A stretch of 64,000 nt of DNA from Aminipila luticellarii. GTDB lineage: Bacteria > Bacillota > Clostridia > Peptostreptococcales > Anaerovoracaceae. Shown one piece after another: positions 59,168 through 64,000 of the stretch. The stretch is taken from assembly GCF_004103735.1 (NCBI RefSeq), contig NZ_CP035281.1, forward strand, positions 2,542,001-2,606,000, given 5' to 3'. The position numbers and the translations under genes were made by a program. A model generated the notes under the pieces. It had not been told where the DNA came from, did not search any database, and saw only the letters and a list, made by a program, of their open reading frames with translations. Position 1 is the first letter of the stretch; each line of letters begins with the position of its first letter.

Positions 59168-60334
59168 TTAATACCATCTTGTCATCGGCAGATCATTGTT
59201 CACACCTTTTGAAAGTAAAATCTGATGCAAATCGATTACGCCTCTGTTGAAAGTCGCTGCACAGGCACACAGATACAAATCCCACATGCGGGTAAATTCG
59301 ATTCCCATCTTTGCTTCGATTTCCTTCCGACGTTCATTAAAATTGGCATCCCATCGAAGCAGTGTTTCTTTATAGTGACGTCGCAAGCTTTCTACGTCCA
59401 GCGTATAGAAATTGTATTCTGCACACAAATTGATGATTTCTCTTAAGCTTGGACACATGCCGCCGGGAAATATATATTTTCTCATCCACGGATCTCCGGG
59501 ATGCTCTTTCATGCCGCTTATATAGTGCAATAAAAATAAGCCGGTCGGCTTTAATACTTTATCAACACAGGACATAAACAGATTGTAATTATCTCTTCCT
59601 ACATGCTCCAACATTCCTACGCTCACTGCCCGGTCAAAGGTGGTCTTTAATTTAGGCAGATCGCGGTAATCCATGATTTCGACTGTCAGATAGTCTTCCA
59701 AGCCTTCTTCCTTAATTCTTTCATTGAATTTCTTGCACTGCTCCTGACTTAAAGTGATCCCTAGACCCTTGACCTTATAGGTCTTAGCTGCTTCAATTAA
59801 AAGCTGTCCCCAGCCGCAGCCAATATCCAACAGGCTCATTCCCTCTTTTAGGCAAAGCTTTTCGAGAATGCGGTGAATTTTGTTCATTTGAGCTTCGTAC
59901 AAGGTGTCTCTTTTCTTCTTAAAGTACCCGCAGGAATAGCTCAACGTTTCATCCAGCCAAAGTGCATAAAAATCATTTCCGATATCATAGTGAGAAGATA
60001 CCTCTTTTTTCTGATTTTTCTTTCCGTTAGACGTGAACATTAGTTTTTTTAATACCTTCGTGTTTTTGGGGAATTTTCCTAGCTGGCCGAGGAAATTGTT
60101 TAGTGCCGTATAAAGGTCACCCTCAATTTCAATATCTCCTCTCATATACGCTTCACCTAAAGCCAGAGAAGTGCTTGCCATCAGCTCCTTTATTTCTATC
60201 GGCTTATTTACCCGAACTGTAAATGTTGGCTCCCCTTCCCCTATCAGATACTTTTCTTCATCCATCACGATTGCAAATGGGTTTTCATCGAATTGTTTCA
60301 AAAAATCGATAAGTAACTCTTGTTTCTTTTTCAT
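59168..60334 (-). CDS. cfa: cyclopropane-fatty-acyl-phospholipid synthase
   Basis: A SAM-dependent enzyme that adds a methylene bridge to unsaturated acyl chains in membrane lipids. The 388 residues have the motif SSHYDIGNDFYALWLD, the SAM site LLDIGCGWGQL and the MLEHVG segment, with the C-terminal LLRWDANF. The ATG at 60334 follows GGGAGG by 9 bases. A 12-bp palindrome (GTTTGTACAAAC, 60367-60378) lies just before the gene and could be an operator. Confidence 0.92.
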   Translation of the reverse strand: MKKKQELLIDFLKQFDENPFAIVMDEEKYLIGEGEPTFTVRVNKPIEIKELMASTSLALGEAYMRGDIEIEGDLYTALNNFLGQLGKFPKNTKVLKKLMFTSNGKKNQKKEVSSHYDIGNDFYALWLDETLSYSCGYFKKKRDTLYEAQMNKIHRILEKLCLKEGMSLLDIGCGWGQLLIEAAKTYKVKGLGITLSQEQCKKFNERIKEEGLEDYLTVEIMDYRDLPKLKTTFDRAVSVGMLEHVGRDNYNLFMSCVDKVLKPTGLFLLHYISGMKEHPGDPWMRKYIFPGGMCPSLREIINLCAEYNFYTLDVESLRRHYKETLLRWDANFNERRKEIEAKMGIEFTRMWDLYLCACAATFNRGVIDLHQILLSKGVNNDLPMTRWY

Positions 60335-60506
60335 AATAGATTTCCTCCCTTTAATAATCTGGCCGCGTTTGTACAAACTACGTTTGGTCAGGTTTCTATT
60401 GCTTGAACAATAATTAACTTAATTTTATCCATTTCTTCTATTTTAATACTTTGCTTCGAATTAATCCAGCCAAGAAGCAATTTTTCTTATTGAAGGAATC
60501 CCATAT

Positions 60507-60550
60507 TAAAAAAATAAAGTGTGTTTTCAGTTTTTTGAAAACACACTTTA
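60507..60550 (-). terminator. terminator after phoR
   Basis: A perfect 15-base-pair stem (60515-60529 with 60536-60550), then TTTTTTT on the minus strand. Confidence 0.9.
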
Positions 60551-60553
60551 TCC

Positions 60554-62215
60554 CTAAAACCGTACCTCTATGGTCGTTCCCTTTCCCAGCTCACTTTCTA
60601 ACTGAATAGCCGCATGATGCTGTTTAACTATATGCTTGACGATGGAAAGCCCTAAGCCAGTGCCGCCTGTTACTTTGGAATGACTTTTATCCACCCGGTA
60701 GAACCGTTCAAAAATCCGTTCCTGATATTCCTTATCTATCCCGATACCGGTATCGGATATAATCAGCTTGACCGGATTATCAGTCAGGTCCACCTTTACC
60801 TTCCCATTTGTTTTATTGTATTTTATGGCATTTTCACATAAATTAAATACCAATTCATCCAGCATGGCGTAAGCTCCCGTCACGTGGATTGGGCTCCCGT
60901 CCGATGATCCTGCAAATTCAACAGTTACGTGAGCTGCTTCCGCCTTATCTTTCAATCTTTCTATCACCTCTTGGCAGATTTCCTGCAAATCCACCACTTC
61001 ACCGGGCAGTTCACAGGCTCCCTCGTCCAGCCTAGAAAGCTTCATAATGTCCTCTACCAGTGCAATCAGCCGCTTTGCTTCGCTGTAGATCTTGGCGGCA
61101 AATCCCTTTACATCTTCCGGTTTGGCGATCCCCTCCTTGATAATTTCCGCATAGCCCAAAATAGATGTCAATGGTGTTTTCAGCTCATGAGAAACATTTG
61201 CAGAAAATTCTCTCCGAATTCCGTCTGTTTCCTCTTTTTCCGTAATGTCCAGTGCCAGCACCACGGCACCCTCCGCGTTTCCGTCCACATTCTTTTGGGA
61301 AGAGGATGGAACGGCAAGTAAATGATACAGCCTTCCGTCTTGTTTCAAGCTGCTTTCCGCGGCTATGCCATGGAGAGCTTTTTCAGCGACCTCTCTGAAT
61401 TCAGCACTCCTGTTCAAGGTGAGGTAATGACCCTCCCGAACCTTTCCAAAAATTTCTGCCGCTCTTTTATTGACGATCAACATTTCCCCCTCGGAGTTCA
61501 GCACAATCAAGCCTTCCTTCATGTTCTGGGTAATGGACTGAAATTCGCCCCGCTCTTTCTTTAAAATAGCATAGGTTTCTTCAATAAGGCGGTTCTGTTG
61601 TTCCAGTTTTCTTAATAATGGTGAAAATTCATCGTATACCTCATTTGATAAGGGGTCTTCCAAATCCAGATTATTGATAGGAGCTACGATAGCCTCTGTC
61701 TGACGTTTGGCTAAGAACAAAATAGCAGTCAGGAGAATCAGGCACATGAAAAATACATATGCCAAATTGACTGCCGCCACGGCATATACGTTGGAGGTGG
61801 TATTAGCCACGCGAATCACATTTCCATTTTGAAGCTTTACCGCGTGATAAAAGGTCTGCTGCCCTAACGTGTCAGACATTCTCACCTCTTCACCGCTTCC
61901 GGTCTGAATCGCTTCCGCTACTTCCGGCCTCTTTAAATGGTTTCCCATTTCAGCGGGGTTCTGCCGATTATCAAACAAGACCGTACCGTCCGATCCAATC
62001 AGAGTGATTCGATCCCCCTGAACACCCTTAATTCCCTGCAAATAACCTTCGCCGCCCAAATTGACCGCTGCTGATATATATTGCGCCTCTTGTTCCACTT
62101 CTACCTTCATATCCCGATAAAAACCCTTGTACATAATAAAAGAAATCATAACGGTCGTTATAATAATGGCAATAGCTGAAAGGGAAAAAAAGTTCTTAAA
62201 TATTTTTGTTCTCAT
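60554..62215 (-). CDS. phoR: phosphate-regulon-type sensor histidine kinase
   Basis: A 553-residue kinase: membrane helix at about 10-30, an outside sensor to about 145, a second helix near 150-170, a PAS-type region (around 225-330), HisKA with NVSHELKTPLTSI, and an ATPase with NLCENAIKYN and GTGLGLSIVKHIV. Position next to phoB, phoU and pstB supports a PhoR role in phosphate sensing. It lies 14 bases after phoB. Confidence 0.92.
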   Translation of the reverse strand: MRTKIFKNFFSLSAIAIIITTVMISFIMYKGFYRDMKVEVEQEAQYISAAVNLGGEGYLQGIKGVQGDRITLIGSDGTVLFDNRQNPAEMGNHLKRPEVAEAIQTGSGEEVRMSDTLGQQTFYHAVKLQNGNVIRVANTTSNVYAVAAVNLAYVFFMCLILLTAILFLAKRQTEAIVAPINNLDLEDPLSNEVYDEFSPLLRKLEQQNRLIEETYAILKKERGEFQSITQNMKEGLIVLNSEGEMLIVNKRAAEIFGKVREGHYLTLNRSAEFREVAEKALHGIAAESSLKQDGRLYHLLAVPSSSQKNVDGNAEGAVVLALDITEKEETDGIRREFSANVSHELKTPLTSILGYAEIIKEGIAKPEDVKGFAAKIYSEAKRLIALVEDIMKLSRLDEGACELPGEVVDLQEICQEVIERLKDKAEAAHVTVEFAGSSDGSPIHVTGAYAMLDELVFNLCENAIKYNKTNGKVKVDLTDNPVKLIISDTGIGIDKEYQERIFERFYRVDKSHSKVTGGTGLGLSIVKHIVKQHHAAIQLESELGKGTTIEVRF

Positions 62216-62229
62216 ACCAAATACCCCAA

Positions 62230-62901
62230 TTAAAATTCTTTGATCAAGTATCCTACGCCGCGAATCGTTTCTATGATTTGTCCGCTTTCCCCAAGCTTTT
62301 GTCTCAAGGTTCGCAGGTGCACATCCAGAGTTCGGGTCTCTCCGTCAAAATCATATCCCCAAATGCGTTCCAGCAGGAGATCTCTTGATAAAACATTTCC
62401 CCTGTTTTCCATTAAATACCGCAGTACTTCAAACTCTTTCAGCGTTAATTGTACCGGTTTTCCATCGGCGGTAACCAAATGCTTTTCTGCATTCAGGGTA
62501 ATGTCTCCGCAGGTGATCTGGCCGTTTCCTGTTTTGGGCTGCACTCTCCGCAGGACAGCCTTAATTCTGGAAATCAGCTCCATCATCCCAAAAGGCTTTG
62601 TCATATAATCGTCGGCACCGTTATCCAGCCCGATTACTTTGTCATACTCTGTGCCCTTGGCGGTCAGCATGATCACCGGAATATCCCTTGTCCCCTTACT
62701 GCTCTTAATTTTCTTCAAGACTTCGATACCATCCATCCCCGGAAGCATAATGTCCAGCAAAATCAATTCCGGCGTCTGCTGGGAAAGTGCAGAAAACAAC
62801 TCCGCTCCGTCCGAAAAGCCTTCCGCCTTAAAGCCGGTATTTCTTAGGGTATATACGATTAATTCCCTTATACTGCTGTCGTCTTCAACACAAAATATCA
62901 T
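62230..62901 (-). CDS. phoB: phosphate-regulon-type response regulator
   Basis: An OmpR/PhoB-family regulator of 223 residues. The receiver has the phospho-acceptor Asp50 in LILLDIMLPGMDG and the switch Lys in DDYMTKPFG; the C-terminal winged helix has LTLKEFEVLRYLMENRG and RTLDVHLRTLRQKLG. It probably controls the pst genes. No Pho box can be recognised in the window. Confidence 0.93.
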   Translation of the reverse strand: MIFCVEDDSSIRELIVYTLRNTGFKAEGFSDGAELFSALSQQTPELILLDIMLPGMDGIEVLKKIKSSKGTRDIPVIMLTAKGTEYDKVIGLDNGADDYMTKPFGMMELISRIKAVLRRVQPKTGNGQITCGDITLNAEKHLVTADGKPVQLTLKEFEVLRYLMENRGNVLSRDLLLERIWGYDFDGETRTLDVHLRTLRQKLGESGQIIETIRGVGYLIKEF

Positions 62902-62904
62902 ATT

Positions 62905-63579
62905 CTACTCCTCCTGCTCCATATGCGTGCCTGTAATGGAAAATTCCACCCATTCGGCAATATTCGTCGCATGATCTCCTATTCGTTCAAAATATTTTGC
63001 TATCATCAATATATCTATAACATCCAGCCCCATTTTATTTTGCTCTTCCCGGCTTTGTTTTGGCATGTTTCCAATGGTATCTATTACCTCATTTTTGATC
63101 ACATCAAAAAGATTGTCTACCACATCGTCATATGCAATGACTTCCTTTGCTAGAACTAAATCCCTCTGCACAAAGGCTTCGACGCTTTCCGTTACCATCT
63201 TAATCGTCGCTTCTGCCATCTGCTTTATGTCCTTAAAGTCTGTAGGAAGGGACAGATCCGCCAGCATAACAATATCTGCAATATCTGCAGCCTGATCCCC
63301 TATTCGCTCCATATCTGTAATCATTTTTAAAGCGGCAGAAATCAGTCTCAAATCTCTGGCTACCGGCTGCTGTTGTAATAAAAGCTTTAGGCACAAAGCC
63401 TCAATATCCTTTTCCTTCTGATCGATCTGCTTTTCTGCTTCAATGGTTTTCTTCGCCAACTCTTTGTCTTTTTCAATAAGTGCTTTCACGGCGTCGTTGA
63501 TCGTTGTCTCGCACAACGCACCCATTTCAATAATCTCCTTGTTCAGTAATGTCAGCTGCGTATCAAATCTGTTTCGCAC
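62905..63579 (-). CDS. phoU: phosphate transport regulator PhoU
   Basis: A 224-residue all-helical protein with two PhoU repeats, each with the metal-binding pattern (DMERIGDQAADIAD and FERIGDHATNIAEW). PhoU links the Pst transporter to PhoR and damps phosphate uptake. It lies 45 bases downstream of pstB and 3 bases before phoB. Confidence 0.95.
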   Translation of the reverse strand: MRNRFDTQLTLLNKEIIEMGALCETTINDAVKALIEKDKELAKKTIEAEKQIDQKEKDIEALCLKLLLQQQPVARDLRLISAALKMITDMERIGDQAADIADIVMLADLSLPTDFKDIKQMAEATIKMVTESVEAFVQRDLVLAKEVIAYDDVVDNLFDVIKNEVIDTIGNMPKQSREEQNKMGLDVIDILMIAKYFERIGDHATNIAEWVEFSITGTHMEQEE

Positions 63580-63624
63580 TGCTATGCCTCCTTATATTTT
63601 ATCACAATAATCTCATAAAAAACA

Positions 63625-64000
63625 TCAGCCAAATCTTCCGGTAATGTAATCTTCTGTTTTTTTGTTTTTAGGAACAGAAAACAGCTCTTCCGTGTCACCA
63701 AATTCGATGACCTCTCCTAAAAGGAAGAAGGCTGTTTTATCCGAAATACGGGCCGCCTGCTGCATGTTGTGCGTAACCATAATAATGGTGTAATTCTTTT
63801 TCAGCTCCAGAGCCAGATCCTCTATTTTAGATGTAGAAATCGGATCCAGCGCAGAAGTCGGCTCATCCATTAAAAGCACCTCCGGTTCCACAGCCAAGGC
63901 TCTTGCAATACAAAGCCTCTGCTGCTGCCCTCCCGACAGCCCCAACGCACTTTTCTTCAAACGATCCTTTACCTCATCCCAAATGGCCGCATCTCGTAAG
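63625..64000 (-). CDS. pstB: phosphate ABC transporter ATPase, C-terminal part (cut by window edge)
   Basis: The visible ~124 residues run from [16 protein letters not shown] through the ABC signature [10 protein letters not shown], Walker [14 protein letters not shown] and the switch His in [13 protein letters not shown] to the end GRFG. The Walker A part lies beyond base 64000. PstB powers high-affinity phosphate import. It is the first visible gene of the pstB-phoU-phoB-phoR group. Confidence 0.95.
   Translation of the reverse strand, partial: LRDAAIWDEVKDRLKKSALGLSGGQQQRLCIARALAVEPEVLLMDEPTSALDPISTSKIEDLALELKKNYTIIMVTHNMQQAARISDKTAFFLLGEVIEFGDTEELFSVPKNKKTEDYITGRFG

Noticed and set aside
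60554-64000. Pho boxes in the phoR-phoB-phoU region
   Set aside because: The genes are nearly gapless and no repeated TTAACA-like boxes stand before them; the operon promoter lies beyond the window.

Overview
The window is a stretch of chromosome from an anaerobic, low-to-mid GC Firmicute of class Clostridia. The evidence is a SCIFF-type peptide with its radical SAM maturase (a clostridial hallmark), a single-chain clostridial-type PurL, Wood-type thiolase/ferredoxin-like genes, a clostridial-order F-type ATP synthase operon and many strong GGAGG ribosome sites. A placement near the Anaerovoracaceae (Family XIII) is a guess only. No rRNA, tRNA, CRISPR array or intact insertion sequence was seen.

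Layout. 1-10.4 kb: a purine biosynthesis operon on the minus strand (purL-E-C-F-M-N-H-D; purD runs off the left edge), preceded by a PurBox-like operator pair. 10.7-13.1 kb: an lrgA-lrgB-kinase-gntR operon with a PdhR-like operator at its promoter. 13.2-17.2 kb: the SCIFF locus (scfA, scfB) separated by an attenuator and a 91-bp tandem repeat, then a D,D-carboxypeptidase and a PyrK-like flavoprotein on the plus strand. 17.2-25.4 kb: scpAB, a DMT transporter, mtnA, serine dehydratase sdaAA/AB, a lytic transglycosylase and citrate synthase. 25.6-34.9 kb: a two-SBP-domain diguanylate cyclase and the complete ATP synthase operon atpI-B-E-F-H-A-G-D-C, whose c subunit carries the Na+-binding motif. 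35.0-40.6 kb: a MATE exporter, two cell-envelope genes (wecB, tagO-like), dCMP deaminase, truA, yhbY. 40.7-52.5 kb: a hybrid histidine kinase, glnS, coaBC, a DUF4397 protein, a polar amino-acid ABC transporter, a DUF362 ferredoxin protein and thiolase. 52.5-55.3 kb: the only clearly accessory stretch, with a decayed ATPase tail, a RhuM-family gene and a truncated LytTR regulator/GHKL kinase pair. 55.4-64 kb: a chemoreceptor, DUF2156, surE, cyclopropane synthase and the Pho control genes phoR-phoB-phoU-pstB (pstB cut by the right edge).

Most of the window is housekeeping. The parts that deserve a second look are: (1) the SCIFF peptide, which has Ser at the two positions known to form the canonical Cys-Thr thioether, beside a 91-bp hairpin-bearing tandem repeat; (2) the lrgAB operon, which looks like a pyruvate-type transporter controlled by its own FadR/PdhR-type regulator through an exact TTGGT-N3-ACCAA dyad; (3) the Na+ signature of the ATP synthase rotor; (4) the broken quorum-type two-component pair beside RhuM; and (5) several structured intergenic elements with no assigned role.
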